Of a stretch of DNA of 64,000 nt, positions 45,810-55,736 are shown piece after piece. The notes beneath the pieces are model-generated. The model saw nothing but the letters and a program-made list of their open reading frames with translations. It made no database searches and was not told the DNA's origin. Positions within the stretch are counted from its first letter, which is position 1. Each line of letters opens with the position of its first letter. This DNA is from Marinomonas sp. SBI8L (GTDB taxonomy: Bacteria > Pseudomonadota > Gammaproteobacteria > Pseudomonadales > Marinomonadaceae). The position numbers were made by a program, and so were the translations under genes. The stretch lies in NCBI RefSeq assembly GCF_001624705.1, contig NZ_JSEO01000003.1:186001-250000 (forward strand), given 5' to 3'.

Positions 45810-47285
45810 TTAAACGATTTTTTTCATGTCAGCCATGTGGCCACGTAGAACATCACCGATAGCTTCAACTGGGTGTGAACGAAGTGCTTTGTTTACTTCG
45901 ATCAAACGAGCGTTATCAACACCCGTTTCGCTTGATTCTAGACCACGACCAATTACGTCAGTCTTGATGTCTTTCATGAAGTCAGCAAGAAGAGGTAGGC
46001 AAGCGTGGTTGTATAGGTAACAACCGTATTCTGCAGTATCAGAGATAGTTGCGTTCATTTCGTAAAGCTTCTTACGCGCAATAGTGTTAGCGATAAGTGG
46101 TGTTTCGTGTAGAGACTCGTAGTAAGCAGAGTCAGCAACGATACCAGCAGCTGTCATAGTTTCGAAAGCAAGCTCAACACCCGCTTTAACCATAGCAACC
46201 ATCAAGATGCCATTGTCGAAGAACTCTTGTTCAGTGATTTCAACATCGCCTGCTGGTGTTTTTTCGAAGTTAGTTTCAGCAGTCTCTGCACGCCAGCCTA
46301 GTAGGTTAACGTCATCATTAGCCCAATCTTCCATCATAACGCGAGAGAAAGTACCGTTGATGATGTCATCTTGGTGCTTGTTGTATAGAGGGCGCATGAT
46401 GACTTTCAACTCTTCAGAAAGATCAAATGCTTTGATCTTAGCTGGGTTAGAAAGACGATCTAGCATGTTAGTTACGCCGCCGTATTTAAGCGCTTCAGTA
46501 ACAACTTCCCAGCCGTATTGTACAAGTTTAGATGCGTAGCCTGCGTCAACACCTTCTTCAACCATTTTGTCGAAGCAAAGGATAGAACCAGTTTGCAACA
46601 TACCACAAAGGATAGTTTGCTCACCCATAAGGTCAGATTTAACTTCGGCAATGAAAGAAGACATAAGAACACCAGCTTTATGACCACCAGTACCTACAGC
46701 GTAAGCTTTCGCTAGTGCAAGACCTTCACCTTTAGGATCATTGTCTTCGTGTACAGCAATTAGTGTTGGAACACCAAAACCACGAACATATTCGTTACGA
46801 ACTTCAGAACCTGGGCACTTAGGTGCAACCATGATTACTGTTAGGTCGTCACGGATTTGCATGCCTTCTTCAACAATGTTGAAACCGTGAGAGTAAGAAA
46901 GACAAGCGCCTTCTTTCATAAGAGGCATTACAGCATTTACAACAGGAGTGTGTTGCTTATCTGGTGTTAGGTTAAGAACTACGTCTGCAGTTGGGATAAG
47001 GTCTTCATAAGTACCAACAACAAAACCGTTCTCAGTTGCATTTTTCCAAGACTGACGTTTTTCAGCAATTGCAGCAGGACGTAGAGCATAAGCAACATCA
47101 CAGCCACTATCACGTAGGTTAAGACCCTGTGCTAGACCTTGTGCACCACAGCCGATAACGACCATTTTTTTGCCTTTAAGGGCTTCAACGCCATCACTGA
47201 ACTCGTCCATAGACATGAAACGACATTTTGCTAATTGCTCTAATTGCTCGCGTAGCGGCAAAGTATTGAAATAGTTGTTAGACAT
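45810..47285 (-). CDS. ilvC: Ketol-acid reductoisomerase, class II
   Basis: IlvC isomerises and reduces acetolactate and acetohydroxybutyrate with NADPH in valine, isoleucine and leucine synthesis. At 491 aa it is the long class II form with a duplicated C-terminal domain, as in E. coli. [17 protein letters not shown] is the dinucleotide-binding start, and [20 protein letters not shown] the conserved substrate region. AGGATAG precedes ATG 47285. The gene is intact despite the IS element 15 bp after its stop. Confidence 0.96.
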   Translation of the reverse strand: MSNNYFNTLPLREQLEQLAKCRFMSMDEFSDGVEALKGKKMVVIGCGAQGLAQGLNLRDSGCDVAYALRPAAIAEKRQSWKNATENGFVVGTYEDLIPTADVVLNLTPDKQHTPVVNAVMPLMKEGACLSYSHGFNIVEEGMQIRDDLTVIMVAPKCPGSEVRNEYVRGFGVPTLIAVHEDNDPKGEGLALAKAYAVGTGGHKAGVLMSSFIAEVKSDLMGEQTILCGMLQTGSILCFDKMVEEGVDAGYASKLVQYGWEVVTEALKYGGVTNMLDRLSNPAKIKAFDLSEELKVIMRPLYNKHQDDIINGTFSRVMMEDWANDDVNLLGWRAETAETNFEKTPAGDVEITEQEFFDNGILMVAMVKAGVELAFETMTAAGIVADSAYYESLHETPLIANTIARKKLYEMNATISDTAEYGCYLYNHACLPLLADFMKDIKTDVIGRGLESSETGVDNARLIEVNKALRSHPVEAIGDVLRGHMADMKKIV

Positions 47286-47403
47286 GAAACTATCCTAAAA
47301 ATTTAAAAAAATGGTAAATGTTTTGTCTTGGGGAAAATCACTTTTCCTCAATATGGAGCTCACTCTACAGAAAGCTTTGTTTTGTGTATATTGATATATT
47401 CTC

Positions 47404-47427
47404 ATTATAGTGTTGCATTTATTGCAA
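47404..47427. promoter_or_regulatory. ilvC promoter -10 and adjacent palindrome
   Basis: On the minus strand TATAAT (47409-47404) lies 119 bp before the ilvC start. Directly upstream is TTGCATTTATTGCAA (47413-47427), a dyad TTGC-N7-GCAA of the sort bound by LysR regulators; IlvY is the obvious candidate by knowledge of E. coli. No ilvY gene is in the window. Confidence 0.35.
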
Positions 47428-47558
47428 TATAAAGACGAGTCAATTTTATTAGTTGAAACAGGTTAATTGCTGAATGAAATTTGAAGCACTTTCTCACTTA
47501 ATGATGAATGTGATAACGTGCAAGTTAGATAACTTAGACAGGAATACAGGAAGTGACC

Positions 47559-48386
47559 ATGTCAAACCCATCTCTTAAATATAAACTGCTATTAATGATT
47601 GCCAGCTTATCCTTAACGGCTTGTAGTCATCCTCAAACACAAAGTAATGAGGCTCCTCAGGCGAACCAAATCCCTTATTTTGAAAGCTATTCAGCTGCCA
47701 TTATTGAGCCTAAGTTAGTGCGCTCTTCTATCGCTATTGAAAAGCAATTGAATGACAGGCAAGGCGTACCTATGCCACCAGGGGAAGAAAGCGTCAAAAT
47801 TGTCCCTGGTACCCAGCCAATCATTATTACTGCACCACACTCAGTGAGGCCATTTCGTAATGGTAAGTATCGTTTTTCAGATGGCGGCGCAACAGCCGCT
47901 TATGCAATTGCATTAGCTGAACTTGTTGGTGCCCATGTTATTTATGCTAATTATGAAAATGGCACTGATCCAAATTACCTTGATGATAATGAGTTTAAGC
48001 GTGAACTTGCTGGCCTAATAGAGCAGGTTAACCCTGTGTTAGTACTAGATATTCATGGTAGTAATCCAATGCGCTCCTATGATCTTGATATAGGTACCAT
48101 GAATGGTGAGTCTTTGTTAGGACAGGAAGCATTAGTCACGGATCTGATTGACACCTTAGCCAAAGAAGGCATTTTTAGTATTTCGTATAACCGCTTTAGT
48201 GCCAGCAAGCAGCAGACAATTGCTAAATTTGCCAGTAAAAGAGGTGTGCCGACTTTGCAACTAGAAGTGAATGCTACCTATTTGATGCCAAGTGAAGGTC
48301 ATATTGAAGCACAAAGGTATGCCATTTTATTACAGGCATTTAGCCGTTATATCTCCAACAGTGTTCTGAGTAAGCCAGTTGAGTGA
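47559..48386 (+). CDS. Lipoprotein with N-formylglutamate-amidohydrolase-like domain
   Basis: A 275-aa exported lipoprotein: lipobox SLTAC with Cys22. The fold looks like an N-formylglutamate amidohydrolase / peptidase-M14-like domain: ITAPHSVRPF (compare the family's S.PH..), a DIHGSN metal site (His), and LQLEVNATYL (Glu). It probably hydrolyses an amide, perhaps of a peptidoglycan or amino-acid derivative, in the envelope; the substrate is not known. ATG 47559 follows AGGAAG. It stands alone and diverges from ilvC. Confidence 0.72.
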   Translation: MSNPSLKYKLLLMIASLSLTACSHPQTQSNEAPQANQIPYFESYSAAIIEPKLVRSSIAIEKQLNDRQGVPMPPGEESVKIVPGTQPIIITAPHSVRPFRNGKYRFSDGGATAAYAIALAELVGAHVIYANYENGTDPNYLDDNEFKRELAGLIEQVNPVLVLDIHGSNPMRSYDLDIGTMNGESLLGQEALVTDLIDTLAKEGIFSISYNRFSASKQQTIAKFASKRGVPTLQLEVNATYLMPSEGHIEAQRYAILLQAFSRYISNSVLSKPVE

Positions 48387-48440
48387 GGGCTTTATTGAAA
48401 TTAATGCGATGAATTTTATTTAGCACGGAGCAAGAGATGT

Positions 48441-48473
48441 AAAAAAGGCAGATGCGATGCATCTGCCTTTTTT
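48441..48473. terminator. Bidirectional terminator between the lipoprotein and chemoreceptor genes
   Basis: AAAAAAGGCAGATGC (48441-48455) and GCATCTGCCTTTTTT (48459-48473), loop GAT. Both genes converge here. Confidence 0.9.
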
Positions 48474-48490
48474 ATGATTGATCTTATTAA

Positions 48491-50113
48491 TTAAGAGACT
48501 TTGAACTGTTTGATAAGGTCTTTCAGTTCGTGCGCTAACTGGTTTAGGTTTAAGCTGGCTTCTTTGGTTTGCTCAGCCCCTATGTTTGTTTGCTTTGTCA
48601 TCTCACTGATCTGATTAACATTCTGATAAATATCATCGGTCACAGCACTTTGCTCTTCGGTAGAGCTGGCAATTAAAGAATTTTGCTCGTTAATGTCGTG
48701 AATTGCACTGTTAATTCCCATCAAGATATCACTGGTTGTTTTTGCTTTGTCAGTTGCTAAGCCTGCCGTTGATTGGCTTTGTTCCATAACAGATACCGCT
48801 TCTCTAGAATCTGTTTGCAGCTTTAAAATCATCTGATTGATTTCTTCAGTAGACGATTGGGTTTTGCTGGCAAGGTTACGTACTTCGTCTGCGACAACGG
48901 CAAAACCACGACCTTGTTCACCAGCGCGTGCAGCTTCTATCGCTGCGTTTAAAGCTAGTAGGTTGGTTTGTTCGGCAATCCCTTGAATCACATCTAGAAT
49001 AGAGCCAATTTCCTCACTGTTCTTTTCTACTTGAGCAATCACCACACCCGCTTCACCAACATTTTTCGATAAAACGCCGATCTCTTCAATTGTGTCTTGC
49101 ATGGCTTCAAGGCCCTGCTGAGTGCGGCTATTGATATCTACCGTTGATGCAGATGCTGAGTTTGCATTATGTGCGACATCTTTAATCGACTGGCTCATCT
49201 GATGAGAAGCAGTTGCTAGTAATTGTGTTTTATCAGACTGATCTCTTACTGCTGCTGTGGTTTGCTCTGTAATAGCAGAAGTTTGCTGTGAGGTTGCAGA
49301 AAGCTGTAGTACCACATCAGATACTTGATGTAGGCTATTCTGAAATTTACCTAACATGCCGTTAATCGCATCAGCAGTTTGAGCAATTTCAGTTTTATTA
49401 TTGATGCTGACCCTTGCTGTTAAGTCTGATTCTGTTTCGATACGCGTAATGCTGTTAGTTAGCATATTCAGTGGACGCAGTATGTTGTTAAGTAAAACAA
49501 TGGCAATTAAAACGCCAAACGAAACGGCAAAAGCGACAATGATTATGCCTGTTGTGATGGCGTTTTCGCGAGTTTGGCCTGCTCTTTCACGATAGACTTC
49601 AGCGTTATGTACTGAGAAGGTGATGATTCTTTCTAACTCTTTATCAAGGTCGTGTAGTTTTTTTTCGGCTAAATCTATTTGATTTTGAGCAGTATCAGTT
49701 GATAAGTCCTTTATTGCTAGAATCTCTTCTTCTAATTCAATCCAGTCTTCGAAATGCTCAATACTGCTTTTGATTTGTCTTTGCACCTCATCACCCTTGG
49801 CTCTTTCTTGGACCAGTTTAAGGTCTTTCATGATGAGGTCTTCTAAGTGATGAATCTTATCTTTTGACTCTTGCGTTTGAACCAGAGCATGTCGATTTTT
49901 CTCTACCAGTAATTCTAGTTGTGTTAATTCAACTTCAGCTGTTAATGAAGATCGCGTCACTGTGAAAGGGTGATCAAATACTTCTTCAGTCAAATGGCTT
50001 AAATTAGACATTTGGTAAAAGGAAAATGAACCCAGAGCAATAACAATAGAAATAAGTAAAGCTAATCCAAAAACAAGCTGTTGTTTGATCGTGAGTCGCT
50101 TCAAAATTGACAT
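48491..50113 (-). CDS. Methyl-accepting chemotaxis protein
   Basis: A 540-aa chemoreceptor: membrane segment at about 12-32, an extracellular four-helix-bundle sensor to about 190, a second segment near 190-210, a HAMP domain, then the coiled-coil signalling domain. The hairpin tip [21 protein letters not shown] is the conserved MCP signature. The ligand is unknown. No pentapeptide CheR tether is seen at the C-terminus (…LIKQFKVS). A FliA-like promoter lies upstream. Confidence 0.93.
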   Translation of the reverse strand: MSILKRLTIKQQLVFGLALLISIVIALGSFSFYQMSNLSHLTEEVFDHPFTVTRSSLTAEVELTQLELLVEKNRHALVQTQESKDKIHHLEDLIMKDLKLVQERAKGDEVQRQIKSSIEHFEDWIELEEEILAIKDLSTDTAQNQIDLAEKKLHDLDKELERIITFSVHNAEVYRERAGQTRENAITTGIIIVAFAVSFGVLIAIVLLNNILRPLNMLTNSITRIETESDLTARVSINNKTEIAQTADAINGMLGKFQNSLHQVSDVVLQLSATSQQTSAITEQTTAAVRDQSDKTQLLATASHQMSQSIKDVAHNANSASASTVDINSRTQQGLEAMQDTIEEIGVLSKNVGEAGVVIAQVEKNSEEIGSILDVIQGIAEQTNLLALNAAIEAARAGEQGRGFAVVADEVRNLASKTQSSTEEINQMILKLQTDSREAVSVMEQSQSTAGLATDKAKTTSDILMGINSAIHDINEQNSLIASSTEEQSAVTDDIYQNVNQISEMTKQTNIGAEQTKEASLNLNQLAHELKDLIKQFKVS

Positions 50114-50150
50114 TATGATTCCTGTGATTGTAAGGGAGCCTAAGAGGCGG

Positions 50151-50177
50151 TTATAGGCCGCAAAAATAGGAAGTTAA
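50151..50177 (-). promoter_or_regulatory. FliA (sigma-28)-like promoter of the chemoreceptor gene
   Basis: On the minus strand TTAA-N15-GCCTATAA resembles the FliA consensus TAAA-N15-GCCGATAA: 7 of 8 in the -10 and 3 of 4 in the -35, with exact spacing. Transcription would start near 50144, about 30 bp before the ATG. FliA control of chemoreceptors is well known. Confidence 0.5.
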
Positions 50178-50528
50178 TTTGTGGCGCTATTTTAGGGTAT
50201 TTAATTTTTGTTTGTACTAAAAATTGTAACTGCTTGATGCAAAAAAAGAATAAGTCTTCCTATCTTGCTCATCATAAAAGATGGAAAATTCGCTTCTTTT
50301 ATCGATTTTTACTTCATTAGCCTGCTTTTAGTGTGATTTTTGAACAAAAACAAAGTGAGTCTGGTTCATTTAAAAAGCGAGAATGTTATTTTTATTTAAT
50401 GTGATGGCTAAAAAACGCACATTAAACCTTTTGCCAGAGAAATGATCAAGGCTTTAAAACATGTGGTATGTAAAAAGTAAATGTTAGTTATTACTAATTT
50501 AAAGCAAGCACTTAGCTAATTGTTTTAA
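50178..50528. other. Spacer, nothing further recognised
   Basis: A 351-bp AT-rich gap upstream of the chemoreceptor promoter and past the LysR stop. I note only a word GGCTAAAAAACG (about 50406-50417) shared with the spacer at 41411. No gene or terminator with a T-run stands out. Confidence 0.4.
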
Positions 50529-51407
50529 CTATATTAGGCTAATCAGTTTTTCTAAGCGCTTATTTGAAAGAGGTGTTTTTAAGGAAATGATATGAGACTG
50601 AAATCGATAAGGTGTACCCGTAACTGGAACCTGTATTAAACGACCTTGGCTGATTTCTTCAGAGACAACGCATTTGGGTAATAAGCCAACGCCCATTTTG
50701 CCAATTAAGCAGCGTTTTATCACCTCAACATTTGAAAAGCTTTGCCTTGGCGATAGTGTTAAACCTGTTTCATTAAAATGCTTATCTGCAGACTTTCGAT
50801 AACTACAGGCTTCTTCTGTTGTAATAAGAGGGTATTGGTTGAGTTCTTCTAAGGTGAACGACTTGTGAGTCGCTAGGTATTCAGGATGCGCCACATAAAT
50901 GACTTCTTCTTCAAAGTGTAAGTTTGAAGACCAATCTTTTTGTACTTTGCTAAGGTTAGAAGCCTCTGTCATGATAAGTGCTGCGTCAATGTCTGCTTGC
51001 CTCAGAGCCGTCTCATAATCATAGGGTTCATGAATCAATATAACTTCAAGCTCTGGTTCACTTGTCTGTAACTTTTCGATAATTGCAGGTAATCGGTAAA
51101 TACATAAAGAACTTGGGGCGAAAACTCTGATACTGCCTTTTAGGCCTGTTTGATAGGTTTGTGCTAGTTGCTTTATTTGGAACTCTTGAGCACAAAACGC
51201 CTGAAAACTAGGTAATAAAGACTGGCCTGCCTGAGTTAGCTGGATGTTTCTCCCTTTAGTTTCAAATAGATCGATCCCCAATTCAATTGCCAACTCTTTT
51301 AACTGGGCAGAAATGCTTGATGGCGCTAAGTGCAGAACCTTAGAAGCCTGATTAATGCTGCCATATTGAATTACAGTTAAAAGGCTGCGTACTTGTTTGG
51401 GTGTCAT
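50529..51407 (-). CDS. LysR family transcriptional regulator
   Basis: A 292-aa LTTR with HTH GSINQASKVLHLAPSSISAQLKEL (quoted: NQASKVLHLAPSSISAQLK) at about 15-40, then the two-lobed effector domain. It diverges from the glutathione transferase gene, with a 123-bp gap that contains two TTCGCTTTT-type words (51420-51470) as candidate operators. Regulation of that neighbour is an inference. Confidence 0.88.
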   Translation of the reverse strand: MTPKQVRSLLTVIQYGSINQASKVLHLAPSSISAQLKELAIELGIDLFETKGRNIQLTQAGQSLLPSFQAFCAQEFQIKQLAQTYQTGLKGSIRVFAPSSLCIYRLPAIIEKLQTSEPELEVILIHEPYDYETALRQADIDAALIMTEASNLSKVQKDWSSNLHFEEEVIYVAHPEYLATHKSFTLEELNQYPLITTEEACSYRKSADKHFNETGLTLSPRQSFSNVEVIKRCLIGKMGVGLLPKCVVSEEISQGRLIQVPVTGTPYRFQSHIISLKTPLSNKRLEKLISLI

Positions 51408-51530
51408 TATGAATGCCTATATTTCGCTTTTTACGAATGATGTGTTCGGTATTATTCGCTTTTATATCATAGTTTTTCAGCCTAGCATGAGACTTTACTT
51501 AACCACAAATTTTATAAAGGGGTTTGTTAA

Positions 51531-52199
51531 ATGGAATTGTTTATTGCTTATAAGAATTACTCTTCTTGGTCTTTAAGGCCTTGGCTGGCTATGAAGGTGG
51601 CAGGATTGGCTTTTGAGGAAACCATTTTCCCTTTTTATCACGATACATCATTAACAGATTTTGCTAAGCAAGAGGCAATACCAGCAAGTGTGCCTATTCT
51701 AAAGATTGATAATCAAATTGTCTGGGATTCAATGGCAATTATGGAGGTGTTAGCTGATACCTACCCTGAAGCTAATTTATGGCCAGAAGCTAAAGCTTGG
51801 CGAGCATTGGCGCGTTCTGCCTCTGCGGAGATGCACTCTGGCTTTATGGGATTAAGAAGCCAGTTTCCGATGAATTGTCGTCGTCAAACTAAGGTGAATG
51901 CTAATACGGAGAGTTTGAAGGATATCTCTCGATTAGCGGCACTATGGAAAAAGTTTTATCAAGCGGATGAGGTGTTGTCGGCAAGTCGAAGTGAAGGGCC
52001 ATTTTTGTGTGGTGCCTTTTCAATTGTTGATGCCATGTATGCGCCTGTTATGTGGCGTATTAGAAACTACGGTCTATTTGTTAGTTATGAGTTTGAGGCT
52101 TGGTCTGAGGCCATGTTTGTACTACCTGCTATGCAAGAATGGTTGCGAGCAGCTCAAGCGGAAGAGTGGGATATAGCCGCTTATGATGCAGTTGAATAA
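51531..52199 (+). CDS. Glutathione S-transferase family protein
   Basis: A 222-aa protein with an N-terminal thioredoxin-like GST domain (MELFIAYKNYSSWSLRPWLA; Ser in SSWSLRPW is the likely glutathione-activating residue) and PASVPILKIDN…VWDSMAIMEVLADTYPE (the cis-Pro and the glutathione-binding Asp-Ser). A helical C-terminal domain follows. The substrate is unknown. It is divergent from the LysR gene and ends in a terminator. Confidence 0.88.
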   Translation: MELFIAYKNYSSWSLRPWLAMKVAGLAFEETIFPFYHDTSLTDFAKQEAIPASVPILKIDNQIVWDSMAIMEVLADTYPEANLWPEAKAWRALARSASAEMHSGFMGLRSQFPMNCRRQTKVNANTESLKDISRLAALWKKFYQADEVLSASRSEGPFLCGAFSIVDAMYAPVMWRIRNYGLFVSYEFEAWSEAMFVLPAMQEWLRAAQAEEWDIAAYDAVE

Positions 52200-52214
52200 A
52201 ATCTTTGGTTGAAT

Positions 52215-52253
52215 AAAAAAACCGGAGCCATTCATAATGGTTCCGGTTTTTTT
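52215..52253. terminator. Bidirectional terminator after the GST gene
   Basis: A-run then ACCGGAGCCATT and AATGGTTCCGGT then T-run, one G-T pair, loop CAT (52215-52253). It separates the converging GST and Rieske genes. Confidence 0.88.
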
Positions 52254-52308
52254 AATCTACTTAGTTGTTCTAGTCTTTTGCTAAAGAGCTATGTCTACTA
52301 GGCGATTG

Positions 52309-53562
52309 TTATAGGTCTTTAGCAAGCTGATCTGCGTACCAATCAATAAAGTTGATAACACCAAACTCATAAGTTGGATGATATGGACCAGGCTGATAGG
52401 CAATAGAGTTGATGCCTTCTTGTGAGCGTTCAGCAAGATCTCTGTCTTGTTGGTTGGTTTGATCCCAAACATGGCGCATACGCTCCACATCATAATCAAC
52501 CCCTTCCACAGCATCTTTGTGAACAATCCACTTAGTTGTCACTAAGGTTTTTTGTGGTCCCAAAGGCAATACTCTAAAGGTAATCAGGTGGTCACCTTGG
52601 AAGTGGTTCCAAGAGTTAGGTAGGTGCAAGAAACGCATTGCGCCCATATCTTCATCTGGAATGTTACCAAGTAGTTTGCTACAAGCACGTTTGCCATCCA
52701 TTGTCATAGACACTACGCCGTTTAGTAATGGCATACGGACGATACGGTTTCTTAGGCCTTCTTCAATGTGCTTATAAGGAACACCAAGCTTTTCCCATTT
52801 TGCTTCTTTTTCAGCACATAGGGCTTTAAATTCATCTGTCGCTCTTGGGTCTGTGGTGTCATCAAACTCAATCAAAGAGTTTAATAGTTCAGGGTGAGAA
52901 CCATTACAGTGGTAACACTCACGGTTATTCTCAACAACCAGCTTCCAGTTAGCGTCTTCCATGATGTGGCTTTCAACTGCAACTTTTGCATTTTCTAAGT
53001 CATGAATACCAATGTGTGCCTGCGCTTTTTCAGCAAATGCACCAAATGGTTCTGGATCTTCTGCCAAGTTAACAAAAATATAACCTTGCAGAACTTCGAC
53101 TGAAATTGGGTGTAGGCTGAATTCTTTTTTCTCAAACCCTTCTGTTTGCTCCATAGAGTTAGCAAAAAGAAGTTGTCCATCTAGTTCATATGTCCATTGG
53201 TGGTATGGGCAAACAAGCTTAGCGACTTTACCTGAATCACCAAGAACCACCTTGTGGCCACGGTGACGGCAAGTGTTGTGATAACCTTGAATCTTGCCTT
53301 CTTTGTCGCGCACTAAAAAGATAGGGTTTTGACCTATTTCCAAGGTCATATAATTACCGGTTTTAGGGATCTCACATGTCAGGCCTGCAAAAATCCAGCT
53401 TTTGCAGAATATCTCAGACATGTCTAAGTCGAAAATCTCCTGAGAGTTATAGAAGGGAGCTTCTAAACTGTAATTCGGCTTGCGAGTTTCGATTAACGCC
53501 TTTACGTCTTCTCGAGAGAGGGAAGGGTTAGTGATGTCAGTTAGTTTTATTGTATTACCCAT
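52309..53562 (-). CDS. Rieske non-heme iron oxygenase, betaine/choline type (GbcA-like)
   Basis: A 417-aa oxygenase alpha subunit. The Rieske cluster ligands are Cys98-x-His100 (CRHRGH) and Cys118-x2-His121 (CPYHQW). The mononuclear iron site is ENNRECYHCNGSHPEL with His218 and His223. Overall it resembles glycine-betaine demethylase GbcA and choline monooxygenase, so oxidation of a quaternary amine is likely, fitting the betaine importer at 17-20 kb. The usual ferredoxin reductase partner (GbcB) is not adjacent. Substrate is an inference. Confidence 0.8.
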   Translation of the reverse strand: MGNTIKLTDITNPSLSREDVKALIETRKPNYSLEAPFYNSQEIFDLDMSEIFCKSWIFAGLTCEIPKTGNYMTLEIGQNPIFLVRDKEGKIQGYHNTCRHRGHKVVLGDSGKVAKLVCPYHQWTYELDGQLLFANSMEQTEGFEKKEFSLHPISVEVLQGYIFVNLAEDPEPFGAFAEKAQAHIGIHDLENAKVAVESHIMEDANWKLVVENNRECYHCNGSHPELLNSLIEFDDTTDPRATDEFKALCAEKEAKWEKLGVPYKHIEEGLRNRIVRMPLLNGVVSMTMDGKRACSKLLGNIPDEDMGAMRFLHLPNSWNHFQGDHLITFRVLPLGPQKTLVTTKWIVHKDAVEGVDYDVERMRHVWDQTNQQDRDLAERSQEGINSIAYQPGPYHPTYEFGVINFIDWYADQLAKDL

Positions 53563-53933
53563 TGCGACTTCCTCATTAAATATTGGGGCTTGAATGACTT
53601 AGAGTTCAAGCAAAATTAAAGGTGTAAAGCGTCGTCGCTTTCTCTCGATTATAGTAATTATTTGTATATTGACCCGTTTGTTTTTGAGTCAATTTGTTGC
53701 TTTAAAAGCGTGTGTGCGACTGCGTGAATTCTCGCTTTGAGTGGTTTTTATGGGAATGTTCAAAAACGACGTAAATTTATCTGTTTTCACCTATGGAGGT
53801 CGTTTTTAGTAGCAAGTGACGCTATGTCGAAATAAACAAATATGAGGTGCTAAAAATAGGCTTTTATTGGGCTGTGTAGTAGGAGAGTAATCGCCATAAA
53901 CCGAGATGGGATGATGGCGAATATAAATCTTTG
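53563..53933. other. Spacer upstream of the Rieske gene with AAAAACGAC inverted repeat
   Basis: A 371-bp gap. The notable feature is AAAAACGAC at 53762-53770 and its complement GTCGTTTTT at 53799-53807, an inverted pair 28 bp apart, about 200 bp before the Rieske gene start. No gene is recognised. It may be an operator. Confidence 0.4.
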
Positions 53934-54407
53934 TTATGCAGGGAGAGGTAGTACGGTTTGATGTTTGATTTGATCAAGTATAACAGTTGATTTTACTTGG
54001 CTAACGCCAGAAAGAGAGACAAGTTTATCCATCATGAAATCAGAAAAACTTTTAAGATCAGCACTCACAACTCTTAATAGATAATCCGTGTCACCTGTAA
54101 CAGAGTAACACTCCAAAATATTATCTATTTTATTGACTTCATTTTGGAAGGCTATGGCCGTTTTATCACCTTTTTTGTCTAAGGTAACATTTACAAAAGC
54201 CATAACATTAAAGCCAAGACTACTAGGGTTTAAGTGAGTAATATAATTTTCGATCAACCCGCTTTGTTCAAGACGCTGTAAACGTCTAGAGCATTGAGAT
54301 GGGGATAAGCTGACAGTTTCTGATAAGGCGACATTTGATAGACGTGCGTTCTTTTGCAGCGCCTTTAAAAGCCTCCAATCATAATGGTCAAGTTCTATAG
54401 CTTGCAT
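53934..54407 (-). CDS. Lrp/AsnC family transcriptional regulator
   Basis: A 157-aa feast/famine regulator: N-terminal HTH (LDHYDWRLLKALQKNARLSNVAL, quoted as LLKALQKNARLSNVAL; SPSQCSRRLQRLEQSG) and a C-terminal RAM ligand-binding domain (about 70-150, with VTGDTDYLLRVV). It sits upstream of the Rieske gene on the same strand, 371 bp away, and may control it or purine genes; neither is established. Confidence 0.9.
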   Translation of the reverse strand: MQAIELDHYDWRLLKALQKNARLSNVALSETVSLSPSQCSRRLQRLEQSGLIENYITHLNPSSLGFNVMAFVNVTLDKKGDKTAIAFQNEVNKIDNILECYSVTGDTDYLLRVVSADLKSFSDFMMDKLVSLSGVSQVKSTVILDQIKHQTVLPLPA

Positions 54408-54577
54408 GTACTCTCCTAAACTAACATCTTATAGATATTGAGCAAAGTGACTGTCTTCGCTTTGTAATCAATAAGTTATTCCATTATTTTTGATTCTACT
54501 GGTTTAGTGTAAAAGATAAAGACCAATAGTGTCCTATAGTGAAAAAGTTATTCTCTTTACGGCGAACTTACAATTGC

Positions 54578-54603
54578 CTACCAAACTTCTTTAAGCTTGG
54601 TAG
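54578..54603. other. Short inverted repeat near the purK end
   Basis: CTACCAA (54578-54584) and TTGGTAG (54597-54603) with a near-matching inner CTT…AAG. No T-run is present, so it is only a possible attenuating or terminating hairpin between purK and the lrp gene. Confidence 0.3.
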
Positions 54604-54671
54604 GGCTAAAGAAGGGAGCACGTTATCAGCATATATTATACATTACTAATTAAAGTGCCCCAACCTCAATA

Positions 54672-55736
54672 CTATGACAAATGCGTGCTTAACCAAGCTA
54701 AAGCTTTATCATAAGGTGCTGGTAAATCTTCAAGCTCTGTTAGTGCTTTTTTAAGTGCAGCGTTATCACCACTACAGAAGTTTAAATGGCCCACTTTACG
54801 GCCCACTCGTACTTCCTTCTTATACCAATATAGCTCTAAACCTGAGATTGCCAACCAATTATAATTAACGGGTACACCAATTAGATTAACCATCATGCTT
54901 TGGTTTTTTATCTGGGCTTGTGCCAGAGGTAAACCCGCAACCGCGCGCATATGGTTTTCAAATTGGTCGACACTTGCACCAGCTTGAGTCCAGTGGCCGC
55001 TGTTATGCACTCTAGGTGCTAACTCATTAATCATAAGTTGATCGCCAACACGGAAACATTCCATTGCCATCACACCAACATAATCCAAGTCATTCATAAG
55101 CTTGGCTAGCATCTCTTCAGCTTTTGCTTGTAATGGTGCTAAGCGTTTTAATGGTGCGATAGACGCATACAAGATGCCGTTAATATGTAGGTTCAGAGTC
55201 AAAGGATAGAAAAAAGTTTCACCAGACTTGCCTCTTACACCAACAATAGAAACTTCTTCATCAAATGCAATGCCTTGTTCTGCGATCGCACAGCCTTTCC
55301 AGTCATTAGGTACTGGACTAGGTTCTGATGATTTTAGCCAGTGTTGACCTTTACCGTCATAACCACCACGGCGTTGTTTTAACAAAACGCGCTCACCTAA
55401 ATCCTGGTGTAGTTGTTCTGCACTAGTCTCTTCTGTTACCGGGAACCAAGGTGCTGTGGATAGCTCAAGTTTGTCTAGTAATTGCTTTTGCGTTAAACGG
55501 TCAGCTAGCTGAGGAAAAGTCTGTAAATTAACAAAGTTAGCGTGTGTTGCTAATTGGTTAGTCGCTGTGGTGCTAGGCCACTCTTCTCTCTCTGCTGTGA
55601 CAATGTCATTAGCGGCTAAGCTAAGCTGCGCTTGGCTTTCAATATCAACCGCTTCAACGTCAAGTCCAAGCGGGTTTGCAGCCTGTTTAAGCATGGCGCC
55701 AAGTTGCCCTGCACCTAATACCCATATCTTAGACAT
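54672..55736 (-). CDS. purK: N5-carboxyaminoimidazole ribonucleotide synthase
   Basis: PurK carboxylates AIR with bicarbonate and ATP in purine synthesis. The 354-aa protein has an N-terminal Rossmann region (VLGAGQLGAMLKQAA) and an ATP-grasp domain with LLKQRRGGYDGKGQ and INELAPRVHNSGHWTQ. Its ATG (55736-55734) shares one base with the purE stop TAA, so the two are coupled. Confidence 0.95.
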   Translation of the reverse strand: MSKIWVLGAGQLGAMLKQAANPLGLDVEAVDIESQAQLSLAANDIVTAEREEWPSTTATNQLATHANFVNLQTFPQLADRLTQKQLLDKLELSTAPWFPVTEETSAEQLHQDLGERVLLKQRRGGYDGKGQHWLKSSEPSPVPNDWKGCAIAEQGIAFDEEVSIVGVRGKSGETFFYPLTLNLHINGILYASIAPLKRLAPLQAKAEEMLAKLMNDLDYVGVMAMECFRVGDQLMINELAPRVHNSGHWTQAGASVDQFENHMRAVAGLPLAQAQIKNQSMMVNLIGVPVNYNWLAISGLELYWYKKEVRVGRKVGHLNFCSGDNAALKKALTELEDLPAPYDKALAWLSTHLS

